Assembly (NCBI GenBank): GCA_036381195.1
Contig: DASVDH010000084.1
Coordinates: 1-64,000, forward strand
Direction: 5' to 3'
Source of the DNA: RSA9 sp036381195
Lineage (GTDB): Bacteria; Gemmatimonadota; Gemmatimonadetes; Longimicrobiales; RSA9
Length of the DNA stretch: 64,000 bases
Shown here: positions 9,022 through 19,006 of the stretch, in pieces
How positions within the stretch are numbered: position 1 is the stretch's first letter
Layout: every line of letters starts with the position of its first letter
Position numbers and translations under genes: made by a program
Notes under the pieces: model-generated
What the model was told of the DNA's origin: nothing
Databases searched by the model: none
The model's input: only the letters and a program-made list of their open reading frames with translations

Positions 9022-9099
9022 GCTTGGCGCGCCTCGGCCGTCCGCGGCTCGCTCCAGGTCGAGCTGGACGTCTCGCGGGCGGCGCTGATCGACTGGCGC

Positions 9100-9280
9100 G
9101 GCTTGCCGGGAGTGCGGGTAGCGCGAAGATTGCCCGCCGTTTCGCGCGCGCGGCGAGCGGCGCCGGCCCGACCGTCATGCCGTGGTAGCCGAGTCGCTCC
9201 ACCCGGAGCTCGTGGGTTCCCGCAGGGACCCGTGCCAGCACGTATCGGCCATCGGCGCCCGTCATCGCGGAGCACGCCGC
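9100..9280 (-). pseudogene. Remnant of a carboxypeptidase-regulatory-like repeat domain
   Basis: On the minus strand the short stretch GADGRYVLARVPAGTHELRVE followed by RLGYH matches the classic turn of CarboxypepD_reg domains, which often open TonB-dependent transporters. No plausible start or N-terminal strand precedes it and the frame after GMTVGPA degenerates. It lies in the 298-base gap between msrA and the phosphatase. Most likely a decayed fragment of a larger secreted or outer-membrane protein. Confidence 0.45.
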
Positions 9281-9319
9281 CCGCCGCGCGCGGTCACGTG
9301 ACCTCGCACTGCCGGGCGC

Positions 9320-9979
9320 ATGCCAGCCGAACCCCGCTTCCGCACCGTCCTCTTCGACTGCGACTCGACGCTCTCGACCATCGAGGGCGTGGACGAGCTC
9401 GCGCGCGATCATCCCGAGGTCCGCGCGCTGACCGAGGCCGCGATGCGAGGCGAGGTGCCGCTCGAGGAGGTGTACGGCCGGCGGCTCGAGATCGTACGGC
9501 CCTCGCGTGAGGCGGTGGAGGCGCTCGGCCGCCGCTACATCGAGACGATGGTGCCCGGCGCGCGCGAGGCCGTGAGCGCGCTGCTGGCCGCGGGCGTGCG
9601 TGTGCGCGTGATCAGCGCCGGGCTGCGCCCCGCCGTCGTCACGCTGGCGCGCGTGCTGGGGCTCGGGGACGACGACGTCGCCGCCGTCGACATCTACTTT
9701 TCCGCCGACGGCGCCTACGCCGGCTACGACGCCGCCTCGCCGCTCGCGCGCTCCGGCGGCAAGCGCGCGGTGGTGGAGGAGTGGCTGCCGGAGCTGCCGC
9801 GGCCCATCCTGATGGTCGGCGACGGCGCGACGGACCTCGAGGTGCAGGGCGTGGCGGACTGCTTCGCCGCGTTCGCGGGCGTGGTCGCGCGGCCGGCCGT
9901 GATCGAGGCGGCGGATGAGGTGATCCGGGGGCGCTCGCTGTTGCCGGTGCTCGATCTGGTGTTCGGGGCGGGGGGCTGA
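9320..9979 (+). CDS. HAD-superfamily phosphoserine phosphatase-like protein
   Basis: 219 aa. HAD motif I is FDCDSTLS (DxDxT) at residues 13-19, motif II is VRVISAG near 93-99, the conserved Lys is in GKRAVV, and motif III/IV is LMVGDGATDLE. DxDST with GDGATD is the pattern of SerB-type phosphatases, which release serine from phosphoserine in the last step of serine synthesis. The next two genes on the same strand encode a class V aminotransferase and SerA, which supports this role. No Shine-Dalgarno is obvious. A thousand-base spacer separates it from the other two genes, so it may be transcribed separately. Other HAD substrates cannot be excluded. Confidence 0.82.
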   Translation: MPAEPRFRTVLFDCDSTLSTIEGVDELARDHPEVRALTEAAMRGEVPLEEVYGRRLEIVRPSREAVEALGRRYIETMVPGAREAVSALLAAGVRVRVISAGLRPAVVTLARVLGLGDDDVAAVDIYFSADGAYAGYDAASPLARSGGKRAVVEEWLPELPRPILMVGDGATDLEVQGVADCFAAFAGVVARPAVIEAADEVIRGRSLLPVLDLVFGAGG

Positions 9980-10168
9980 AAGGGGTTGGATGACAAGTCG
10001 GCGTCCTATCCGTCCGGTGGTCGGCAGCGCCAGCGTCCTGGTGCGGCTGATACGTTCCGGCGGGTGGCCCGGGAAACGGGCCTTGATCCGGAGCGGATTA
10101 GAGTCGGTCGCTGCGGACGGCCATCTCGAAGGTGCGCCTCTCCGCTGGCGGTAGCACGGCCCAACGGG

Positions 10169-10194
10169 TCTGTCACTGTATTCTGTCACTCTAT
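10169..10194 (+). repeat. Tandem 13-base direct repeat
   Basis: TCTGTCACTGTAT (10169-10181) is followed immediately by TCTGTCACTCTAT (10182-10194), 12 of 13 bases identical and AT-richer than the surroundings. The tandem layout could be an operator, but it is 770 bases from the next start codon. No family is known to me. Confidence 0.6.
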
Positions 10195-10362
10195 TGGGCG
10201 GGGCTCAACGACAACGACTGCACCAGACCCGCGCTTCGCCGTCCTCTCCGGTCGCGCGAGACGGTTGAAACCGCTATGACCACGGCCCATTCTACCCGCT
10301 AGCTGACCCGCTACCGTTGCCAGCGGGGCTGCGCGGGAAAACCCCGCGCCCGTGCACCCGGT

Positions 10363-10531
10363 GCGCCGCCGCGTGCGGACTTGACCGTGCTGGCGGCGGT
10401 CAAGTTCCATCATCCGGCTCAGCCGCCTCTGGTGTGGGGACTTCGCCGCGCCCGGCGCGGCCAGTTTCCACTGCGTCGAGCCGTGCGGCGGTGCGTGGGG
10501 ACGTTCGCCGCGCCCCCGCCAGGCTGCGCTC
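10363..10531 (-). repeat. Dispersed ~61-base hairpin repeat, copy set 1
   Basis: Read on the minus strand, a unit starting GGAAACTGGCCGCGCCGGGC spans 10469-10409, and a second starting GGAACTTGACCGCC runs from 10408 downward. A degenerate partial unit lies at 10470-10531. Each unit has a GGAA...TTCC-type inverted repeat with a GC-rich stem, then a short AGAGGYGGCTGA box. The same units recur on the plus strand at 46376-46640. This is a REP- or MITE-like family rather than a gene. Confidence 0.8.
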
Positions 10532-10960
10532 ACCTTACGCGGTGCCTGTGGACAAGTCGCCGGCACGTGCCACCACATGACCGGAGCTGCCGCCTACCAC
10601 TGCGCCTGCCCGCTCCAGTGGGGGCACCCCGCATGCGAACGGGCGGAACGGCTTCCTTACCGTTGAACCGGAACGGCTGAAAAGAGGTGTCGGTGGGGGC
10701 TCACTTGAGCGGCGGGCGGGGGCGCGCCCCCCGGCCACCTGCAACTCCGGGCGGGGGAATGGCGGGGGGACTACCGGCCAGGGTGTTCGCGCCGCATCTC
10801 GCGGCATCCGCCGTGATCGCCCCCGCAGTTGCACCCGCCGTTTCCGTGCCCCCGCCCCGGCCCGCCGCACGGCGGCACGGCCCGCGCCGCCGCGGGTACC
10901 ACCCCCCTTGGCCCGCCTGACGGTCGGGCGGGCGTCCCAACTGCCATGACCGGAGCGACG

Positions 10961-12078
10961 ATGCCAGAGACCGCTACAGCCCCGAAAGTCGAGCTCCCGC
11001 CCTTCGGCCGGTTCTTCCTGCCCGGGCCGACGGAAGTGCTGCCCGAGGTGCTCGAAGCGCAGGTCGGCCCGATGATCGGCCACCGCGGCCCCGACCTCCA
11101 GAAGCTCATGGCCCGCATCCAGCCGGGCCTCCAGGATGTGTTCCGGACCCGCCGGCCCGTCTACGTCTCCGCTTCCTCCGCGACCGGCCTGATGGAGGCC
11201 GCGATCCGGAACGGCGTGCGCCGCAAGGTGCTGTGCCTGGTGAACGGCGCGTTCAGCGAGCGGTTCTACAAGATCGCGCGCGCGTGCGGCCTGGAGGCGG
11301 ACGCGCTCGAGGTCGCGTGGGGCGAGGCGCACACCCCGGACATGCTGGAGGACGCGCTGCGCGGCAAGGACTACGACGCGGTCACCGTCGTCCACTGCGA
11401 GACCTCGACGGGCGTGCTGAACCCGGTCGCGGAGCTGGCGCGCGTGGCGCACGCCGCGGGCGACGTCGCGTTGCTCGTGGACTGCGTGAGCAGCCTCGCG
11501 GGCGCGCCGGTGCTCGCGGATGAGTGGGGGCTGGACTTCGCGCTGGCGGGCTCGCAGAAGTGCCTCGCCATCCCGCCGGGGCTGGCCGTCGGCGTCGCGC
11601 AGGCGCACATGCTGGAGCGCGCGGCGGCAAAGAAGGACCGCGGCATCTACTTCGATTTCCTCGAGTTCGAGCGCAACCTCGAGAAGGGCGAGACGCCCAA
11701 CACGCCGGCGGTCTCGCTGCTGTACGCGCTGGCCGCGCAGCTCGACCGGCTCCGCGAGGAGACGATGGAGGCGCGCTGGGCGCGGCACGAGGCGATGGCG
11801 CGCCGGACCTGGCAGTGGGTGGACGAGATGCGCGGCCGCGGCATCGAGCTGAGCATCCTCGCCCGCGAGGGCTACCGCTCGCCGACGGTCACGACGATCC
11901 GCCCGCCGGCGGGCTGGACCGGGCCGAAGCTGGCGGCGGCGCTGCGCGAGCGCGGCTACATCGTCGCCACCGGCTACGGCAAGCTGAAGGAGGAGACGTT
12001 CCGCATCGGCCACATGGGCGATCACACGATGGCCGAGCTGGACGAGCTGCTGGGCGTGATCGAGGAGGTGTTGGTCCT

Positions 12079-12082
<4 letters not shown>
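10961..12082 (+). CDS. Class V aminotransferase, likely serine-pathway
   Basis: 373 aa PLP enzyme of the alanine-glyoxylate / serine-pyruvate aminotransferase family. Visible hallmarks are FLPGPTEVLPEVL, GHRGPDLQKLM, the cofactor-Asp region ALLVDCVSSLAG, and the Schiff-base lysine in AGSQKCLAIPPGLAV. The C-terminal small domain ends GHMGDHTMAELDELLGVIEE. It lies directly before serA with a stop/start overlap, so a role as the transaminase that makes phosphoserine from phosphohydroxypyruvate, or as a serine-glyoxylate aminotransferase, is plausible. No canonical SerC is seen. The ATG at 10961 has GGAG five bases upstream; the in-frame ATG at 10946 has no ribosome site. Confidence 0.88.
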
Positions 12083-13764
<1,682 letters not shown>

Positions 13765-13829
13765 GAGGCGTCGCGTCAGCGCACGGGCCGTACGGCGCGC
13801 GAGCGGCTCGCGCGGCTGCGGCCGGATCA

Positions 13830-13870
13830 CCGGAGGCGGGGGATGCGGTCCCGCGTCTCCGGCTTTCTTT
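13830..13870 (+). terminator. Intrinsic terminator after serA
   Basis: CCGGAGGCGGG at 13830-13840 pairs with CCCGC-GT-CTCCGG at 13850-13862 (one two-base bulge, nine-base loop), followed by CTTTCTTT at 13863-13870. Stem plus T-rich tail 65 bases after the serA stop is a good Rho-independent terminator. Confidence 0.7.
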
Positions 13871-13874
13871 GCGC

Positions 13875-14462
13875 CTACCGCCGATCCGGGAACCCCAGCC
13901 CCGCCCGCACCAGCGGCCGGCGCCGCCGGGCCGGGCGCCAGCCGCTGCGCACCTGCCGCGGCTCCTCGACCGTCACGAAGGCCTGCGGGTCCCAGCGCTC
14001 GACCTCCTCGAAGATCTGCGGCACGTCCCGGCGGCGCAGCACCGTGTAGACGACCTCGACGGGCCCTTCGCGGCCATGGCCGGAGAACTCGGTGACGCCG
14101 AAGCCCCGGTCCCGGAGCGCCTCGGCGAGCTCCACGCCGCCGTGGGTCGAGACGATCCGAACCGTCGCGTAGCCGAAGGCCAGCTTCTCCTCGATCCACA
14201 GGCCCACGAAGTTGCCGGCCGCGAACCCTCCAGCATAGCCGAGCACGTGCCAGATGCTCTCGAGGTTCCGGATCGCGCTTCCCACCGCGATGATCCAGAC
14301 CGAGACCTCGAAGAAGCCGAGCACGGGCACGGCCATGCGGTGGCTGCGGACGGCCAGCAGCACGCGGATGGTCGAGATCGAGACGTCGAAGATCCGCAGG
14401 CAGAAGATGAGCAACGGCCCCCACGGGCCGCTGAAGAGGGGATCCAGGGATTCCATTCCCAT
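13875..14462 (-). CDS. UPF0316 (DUF5698/DUF2179) membrane protein
   Basis: 195 aa from the ATG at 14462. The N-terminal half has three hydrophobic helices (PWGPLLIFCLRIFDVSISTI, VLGFFEVSVWIIAVG, VLGYAGGFAAGNFVGLWIEE). The C-terminal half is soluble and carries the DUF2179 fold (VRIVSTHGGVELAEALRDRG, VEVVYTVLRRRDVPQIFEEV, FVTVEEPRQV). The family is widespread; the DUF2179 domain resembles small ligand-binding domains, but the function is unknown. Convergent with serA and separated by its terminator. Starts at 14492 and 14456 are also possible, none with a strong ribosome site. Confidence 0.88.
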   Translation of the reverse strand: MGMESLDPLFSGPWGPLLIFCLRIFDVSISTIRVLLAVRSHRMAVPVLGFFEVSVWIIAVGSAIRNLESIWHVLGYAGGFAAGNFVGLWIEEKLAFGYATVRIVSTHGGVELAEALRDRGFGVTEFSGHGREGPVEVVYTVLRRRDVPQIFEEVERWDPQAFVTVEEPRQVRSGWRPARRRRPLVRAGLGFPDRR

Positions 14463-14914
14463 GCGTACGGCCTGTTTGCAGGCGCCGGTCAAACACCGCT
14501 GCCCGGCGCCGTCCGGCGCCGCGCCGCGTTCCTGCGGCTCCGCGCCGGGCGGATGCGCCGTGGGAAGATAACGGCGGCACCCGCGTGCGCGAAGGGGGAG
14601 CCGGGTGTGGCCACCACCGCTGCGGGCGCAGGTGCGGCAGCTTGGGCGTGGAGACGCAGCGTACGCGGCGAGTCCATCGCCGGCGCGGCCATCCGCGGCG
14701 GCTCACGCGCGGGCGCCGAAAGGTGCGCGCAAAGGAAGTCGAGCGGGCGTCATGCGCGCTTCGCGGCCGTGCCGAGCGCTCCGGGGGCGCGTGCTTGGAT
14801 CGTCCCGCGCCTCGGGGGTACATTCCCCGAGAGGCCGTGGCCACGCCGCGAGCGCGGCGGGCCCGCGGCGTCCGCGGCTGAGCGACGTCGCCCGGAGAGA
14901 CGACCCCGGGAGGA
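14463..14914. other. Divergent spacer between UPF0316 and patatin genes
   Basis: 452 bases with no convincing gene. It carries a candidate rightward promoter (14795-14824) and the purine-rich ribosome site of the patatin gene. Small frames on both strands are Arg/Ala-rich and lack protein-like features. Confidence 0.45.
14795..14824 (+). promoter_or_regulatory. Candidate sigma70 promoter for patatin-mscS operon
   Basis: TTGGAT at 14795-14800, an 18-base spacer and TACATT at 14819-14824. It lies about 85 bases before the patatin start. Match to consensus is moderate. Confidence 0.4.
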
Positions 14915-16099
14915 ATGGATCCGGAAGTCCCTCACAACGGTGGAGGAGCCGCGCCCCGCGGCGAGCTCGCCCTCGCGCTGACCGGCGGCGGCGCGCGCGC
15001 CGCGTATCAGGTCGGCCTGCTCGTCTGGCTCGCCCGGCGCTACCCCGAGCTCGAGGTGCCGATCCTGACCGGCGTGTCTGCGGGCGCGGTCAATGCGGCC
15101 CACCTGGCGTCGCACGCCGGCACGTTCCGCGAGGCGGTCACCGAGCTCGCGCGGCTGTGGAGCGACCTCTCGCCGGAGGACGTCTTCCGCGTGGACACGC
15201 GCTCGCTCGCAGGCCATTTCGCGCGCTGGGCCGCCCGCCTGACGGTCGGCGGGCTGACGCGCACGCCCGCCGTGCGCGGGCTGGTGGACACCACGCCCCT
15301 GCGCCGGCTGCTCGAGGACGTGTTGTGCGCCGAGAAGGGCGAGATCGTGGGCATCGCGGACAACCTGCGGCGCGGCCGGCTCAAGGCGGTGGCGGTCAGC
15401 ACGACCAGCTACGGCACGGGGCGCTCGGTCGCATGGGCGCAGGGCAGGGAGATCCAGGGCTGGGCGCGGCCCAACCGGCTGGGCGTGCAGACCACGCTGA
15501 CCGTGGACCACATCATGGCGTCCGCCGCCCTGCCGCTCTTCTTCCCGGCCGTCCGCATTGGGGACGACTGGCACGGCGACGGCGGGATCCGGCTCGCCGC
15601 CCCGCTCTCGCCCGCGCTGCACCTCGGGGCCGGCCGCATCATCGCGATCTCGACGCGGTACGTGGGCTCGCGCGCCGAGGCCGAGGCGCCCGTGACCGTG
15701 GGCTACCCGCCGCCGGCGCAGGTGCTCGGCGTGCTGATGAACGCGATCTTCCTGGACGTGATCGACCAGGATGCGCTCCGGCTCGAGCGCCTGAACCGGC
15801 TGTTGCAGCGTCTACCGGAGGATCGGCGTGACGGGCTCCGCATCGTGGACCTGCTCGTGCTCCGCCCCTCCCGCGACCTCAGCCGCCTCGCCCGCGACTA
15901 CGAGCCGCGCCTTCCCCGCGCGTTCCGCGTGCTGACCCGCGCGCTCGGCACGCGCCAGACGCTCAGCCCGGACGCGCTCAGCCTCGTCATGTTCCAGGCG
16001 GATTACCTCCGCCGTCTGATCGAGTTGGGCGAGGCGGACGCGGAGGCGCGGGCGGAGGAGATCGACCAGTTCATTCGAGGAGAGCGCGAATCCGGGTAA
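14915..16099 (+). CDS. Patatin-like phospholipase family protein
   Basis: 394 aa. The oxyanion-hole motif ALTGGGARAAYQVGLL is at residues 20-35, the nucleophile elbow GVSAGA (GxSxG) at about 51-56 and the dyad aspartate in WHGDGGIRLAAPLSP (DGG). These define patatin-type serine acyl hydrolases, which release fatty acids from membrane lipids. No signal peptide or membrane helix, so cytosolic or peripheral. GGGAGG lies just before the ATG. Thirteen bases separate its stop from the mscS-like gene, so the two are probably co-transcribed; a link between lipid turnover and membrane tension is speculative. Confidence 0.93.
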   Translation: MDPEVPHNGGGAAPRGELALALTGGGARAAYQVGLLVWLARRYPELEVPILTGVSAGAVNAAHLASHAGTFREAVTELARLWSDLSPEDVFRVDTRSLAGHFARWAARLTVGGLTRTPAVRGLVDTTPLRRLLEDVLCAEKGEIVGIADNLRRGRLKAVAVSTTSYGTGRSVAWAQGREIQGWARPNRLGVQTTLTVDHIMASAALPLFFPAVRIGDDWHGDGGIRLAAPLSPALHLGAGRIIAISTRYVGSRAEAEAPVTVGYPPPAQVLGVLMNAIFLDVIDQDALRLERLNRLLQRLPEDRRDGLRIVDLLVLRPSRDLSRLARDYEPRLPRAFRVLTRALGTRQTLSPDALSLVMFQADYLRRLIELGEADAEARAEEIDQFIRGERESG

Positions 16100-16112
16100 G
16101 GAGACAGCGCGC

Positions 16113-17183
16113 ATGGAGTTCCTGAACAGCACCTATCTCGGCAACACGGTCGGCGCGTGGCTCGCCGCGGCCCTCACCACCGCGCTGACCCTCCTCCTGC
16201 TCCGGCTGGCGCGCCGCCTCGTGATTCGCCGGTTCACGGCGGTCGCCGCGCAGACCGCCAACCGGCTGGACGACCTCGTCACGCTGCTGGTCGCGAAGAC
16301 CAAGCCGCTGATCCTCGTCGTGCTGGCGATCTACGCCGGCTCCCGACCGTTGAGGATGCCGGACGGGGTCGCGACCATCCTCGAGCGGACGGCGATGATC
16401 GCGCTGCTCGTCCAGATCGCGATCTGGGCGAGCCACGCCATCACCTTCGTCATCACGCGCGCGATGGAGCCGCGCCTCAAGGACGACGCGGCCGGCGCAA
16501 CCACGATCCGCTTCCTCGGCTTCCTCGGCCGCCTCTCCGTCTGGGTCGTCATCTTCCTCGCCGTACTGGACAACCTGGGCTACAACATCACCACGCTGAT
16601 CACCGGCCTGGGCATCGGCGGCGTGGCCGTGGCGCTCGCCGTGCAGAACATCCTGGGCGACCTCTTCGCTTCGCTCAGCATCATGCTGGACAAGCCGTTC
16701 GTCATCGGAGACTTCATCGTCGTGGACGGCCTGTCCGGCACGGTCGAGCACATCGGGCTCAAGACGACGCGGCTGCGCAGCCTGTCCGGAGAGCAGCTCG
16801 TCTTCGCGAACGCCGATCTGCTCAAGAGCCGGATCCACAACTACAAGCGCATGCGCGAGCGGCGGGTGGTCTTCTCGATCGGCGTGACGTACGACACGCC
16901 GCCGGAGAAGCTGGCCGGCATCCCGGCCATGATCCGGGAGGTGATCGAGGCCCGGGAGCTGACGCGCTTCGACCGCGCGCACTTTTGCGCCTTCGGCGAC
17001 TCCGCCCTGAGCTTCGAGGTGGTGTACTACGTCCTGGATCCGGACTACAACCTGTACATGGACATCCAGCAGGCGATCAACCTCGAGCTGGTGCGCCGCT
17101 TCGCGGCGGAGGGCATCGAGTTCGCCTTCCCGACGCGGACCCTGCACGTCCACCAGGTCGTGCCGGCGGCGGCGGGAGGGTAG
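16113..17183 (+). CDS. MscS-family mechanosensitive ion channel
   Basis: 356 aa. The N-terminal half has about four hydrophobic segments; the third-helix/beta-domain signature is GIGGVAVALAVQNILGDLFA followed by SLSIMLDKPFVIGDFIVVDG and GTVEHIGLKTTRLRSLSGEQ, and then FANADLLKSRIHNYKR. This is the pore-lining helix and upper beta domain of MscS channels, which open under membrane tension to release osmolytes. The cytoplasmic C-terminal alpha/beta domain is present (VVFSIGVTYDTPPEKL). A purine-rich site (GTAAGGAGA) precedes the ATG. Convergent with the P1 peptidase gene at 15 bases. Confidence 0.95.
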   Translation: MEFLNSTYLGNTVGAWLAAALTTALTLLLLRLARRLVIRRFTAVAAQTANRLDDLVTLLVAKTKPLILVVLAIYAGSRPLRMPDGVATILERTAMIALLVQIAIWASHAITFVITRAMEPRLKDDAAGATTIRFLGFLGRLSVWVVIFLAVLDNLGYNITTLITGLGIGGVAVALAVQNILGDLFASLSIMLDKPFVIGDFIVVDGLSGTVEHIGLKTTRLRSLSGEQLVFANADLLKSRIHNYKRMRERRVVFSIGVTYDTPPEKLAGIPAMIREVIEARELTRFDRAHFCAFGDSALSFEVVYYVLDPDYNLYMDIQQAINLELVRRFAAEGIEFAFPTRTLHVHQVVPAAAGG

Positions 17184-17198
17184 GCGCGAGCCCCTGGC

Positions 17199-18392
17199 TC
17201 ACCGCCCCGGCGGCAGCGCCCGATCCCAGCCCAGCGCGTTGTACTTCCGCAGCACCTCCAGCACCCGGTCCAGCGGCAGGGCCTCGACGGTGCCGCGGTG
17301 GCCGCGCGTCGTCGTCGCCTTGAAGAGCGAGTTGTAGATCGCCTCCTCGGTCGCCTCGGCGACGGCCTGGAACAGCGGCGACATCGCGTCGTTGGGGAGG
17401 TCCCGGATCGTGCGCGGCGCCTGGCCCTCGCGGCGCCGGACCTCCTCGGCGGTCGAGAACGCCAGCACGTAGTCCCCGGAGCCGTTGCTCATCGTCGCGC
17501 CGGTACGGGCGAGGCCGACGAGCGCACGGCTCGCGAGGCGCTCGAGGTTGCGCGAATCCAGCGGCGCGTCCGTCGCCACCACCATCATGATGCTCCCGTC
17601 CGGCGAGTCCTCTCCCGCCGGCGCGCTGCGGGACAGCTCGTGCTGGAACGAGAAGCGGCCCAGCTCGCGGCCGACCGGCGCGCCGTTGATCGTGAGCACG
17701 CCGCCGTAATTGCTCTGCACCAGCACGCCGACGGTGTAGCCGCCGAGCGACTCCGGCAGCCGCCGCGAGCTGGTCCCGACCCCGCCCTTCCAGCCGAACG
17801 CGACGGTGCCGGTGCCCGCGCCGACGGCGCCTTCTTCGACCGGCCCGGCCGACGCGGTCTCCAGCGCCCGGCGCACGTGCTCGGGCCGGATCGGGCGCGC
17901 GCGGATGTCGTTGAGCAGGCCGTCGTTCGTCTCGCCGACGACGGGGTTGATGGAGCGCACGTCCTCCATGCCCGGCTGCTCGAGCAGCCATTCGACCATC
18001 GCGTCCGCCGCGCGCCACACGCACAGCGTGCACGTGAGCAGGATCGGCGTCTCCAGCTCGCCCAGCTCCCGGAGCTGCGTGACGCCGAGCAGCTTGCCGA
18101 AGCCGTTGCCCACGTGTAGCGCGGCCGGCACGCGGTCCCGGAAGGGGTTGCCGCCGTGCGGCAGGATCGCGGTCACGCCGGTGCGGACGCTGTCTCCTTC
18201 CACCACCGTGACCTGCCCCACGCGCACGCCGGGCACATCGGTGATCGCGTTCAGCGGGCCGGGCGGCAGGATGCCGACGACGACGCCCGCCTCGCGCGCG
18301 CGCGGCCGCTGGGATCCGGAGGGCGTCTGGCTCATCGCGCTCGCGGCGAAGGTCAGGAGGAGTGCGGGGATGATGAGCAGGCAACGTCGCAT
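17199..18392 (-). CDS. P1-family (DmpA-like) peptidase, exported
   Basis: 397 aa with a signal peptide (CLLIIPALLLTFAASAMSQ). The P1/DmpA family comprises N-terminal-nucleophile aminopeptidases that cleave themselves before a serine or threonine. Visible family features are GPLNAITDVPGVRVGQVTV, TGVTAILPHGGNPF, AALHVGNGFGKLLG, NPVVGETNDGLLNDIR and the cleavage region FGWKGGVGTSSR, with the likely nucleophile in the GTSS segment. The end, RGHRGTVEALPLDRVLEVL, is also typical. The ATG at 18392 is preceded by AGGAG and gives a proper signal peptide; the longer frame runs through the GlpC-like gene and is rejected. It is 44 bases after that gene and could be read from the same transcript. Confidence 0.92.
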   Translation of the reverse strand: MRRCLLIIPALLLTFAASAMSQTPSGSQRPRAREAGVVVGILPPGPLNAITDVPGVRVGQVTVVEGDSVRTGVTAILPHGGNPFRDRVPAALHVGNGFGKLLGVTQLRELGELETPILLTCTLCVWRAADAMVEWLLEQPGMEDVRSINPVVGETNDGLLNDIRARPIRPEHVRRALETASAGPVEEGAVGAGTGTVAFGWKGGVGTSSRRLPESLGGYTVGVLVQSNYGGVLTINGAPVGRELGRFSFQHELSRSAPAGEDSPDGSIMMVVATDAPLDSRNLERLASRALVGLARTGATMSNGSGDYVLAFSTAEEVRRREGQAPRTIRDLPNDAMSPLFQAVAEATEEAIYNSLFKATTTRGHRGTVEALPLDRVLEVLRKYNALGWDRALPPGR

Positions 18393-18436
18393 GTCTTCTG
18401 GCTCCTGGAAAGCCGCCCGCCGGAGGGCGGCGCGTC

Positions 18437-18862
18437 TCATGCCGGCCGGGTCGCGAGTCGCTCGACCATTGCCGCGAGGCGGGCGATCGGCACGCCGGCC
18501 GGGCACGCCGCCTCGCATTCGCCGCAGCGCACGCACCGGGGCGCGCCCGCGTGGGCGAGCGCGGCCCGGTCGATCGAGCGGGCCGGTCCCACGACGAACG
18601 TCCACGCCTCGGCCCACGCGCTCGCCGGCGCCTCGCGCAGCGCCGGGCAGACCAGCGAGCACAGGCCGCAGTTGATGCAGCCCATGAACGCCGGGTAGGC
18701 GTCCCGCTCCGCGGGCTCGAGCGGCGCGTATCCCTCGGGCAGGACGGCGCCGAGGAACCGCTCCGCGTCGCGGCGGCCGGCCAGGGTGCGCCACGGCAGC
18801 GCCGCCACGTGCAGCGCGAACCGGTACGCCAGGTTCAGCCACGCGAAGACGCGGCCCCTCAC
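18437..18862 (-). CDS. Dicluster 4Fe-4S protein, GlpC-like N-terminal module
   Basis: 141 aa. Two clusters of the ferredoxin type are visible: CINCGLCSLVCP at about 61-72 and CVRCGECEAACP at about 110-121. The N-terminus (VFAWLNLAYRFALHVAALPW) is amphipathic to hydrophobic and could rest on the membrane. It sits 144 bases after a GlpB-like gene, and in anaerobic glycerol-3-phosphate dehydrogenase GlpC supplies such Fe-S clusters as the membrane anchor. The protein is much shorter than a full GlpC (about 400 aa) because it lacks the two CCG domains. GlpA is not nearby. Electron transfer is safe to infer; the substrate is not. Confidence 0.8.
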   Translation of the reverse strand: MRGRVFAWLNLAYRFALHVAALPWRTLAGRRDAERFLGAVLPEGYAPLEPAERDAYPAFMGCINCGLCSLVCPALREAPASAWAEAWTFVVGPARSIDRAALAHAGAPRCVRCGECEAACPAGVPIARLAAMVERLATRPA

Positions 18863-19006
18863 CCGGCCGCCTCCAGCCGGGCATGGGCGCCCGCCGTCCT
18901 CGCCTCGTCGGGCGCTTGCGTTCCCGTCAACGTTCCCGCTCGCGGTTTTCCGGTTCCTGCTCCCACGCCCGCCGCCGCTCCCGTTCCCGTTCGCCTGCCC
19001 GGTCGT
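18863..19006 (-). other. Purine-rich repetitive spacer between glpB-like and glpC-like genes
   Basis: 144 bases. On the minus strand it is GGGAACGGGAGC-type, with several GGGAACG and GGAACCGG elements and a strong strand asymmetry (pyrimidine-rich on the plus strand). No frame with protein character; simple-sequence expansion is the likeliest cause. Confidence 0.45.

Larger units (their letters stand above)
9980..10960 (+). other. 1 kb spacer inside the serine gene cluster
   Basis: No open frame here has recognisable protein character. It contains a 13-base direct repeat (10169-10194), a dispersed hairpin repeat (10363-10531), the 10-base palindrome GGCACGTGCC at 10562-10571 and a GC-only palindrome near 10717-10732. 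It is likely a repeat-insertion hot spot and probably also holds the promoter of the aminotransferase-serA pair, which I could not place. Confidence 0.5.

Noticed and set aside
10201..10360. tRNA or other structured RNA gene in the spacer
   Set aside because: No cloverleaf, TTCGA-type arm or CCA end could be drawn; no tRNA was recognised anywhere in the window by eye.
9986..10578. Small genes in the 1 kb serine-cluster spacer
   Set aside because: Frames on both strands are of random composition and one of them simply reads through the hairpin repeat.
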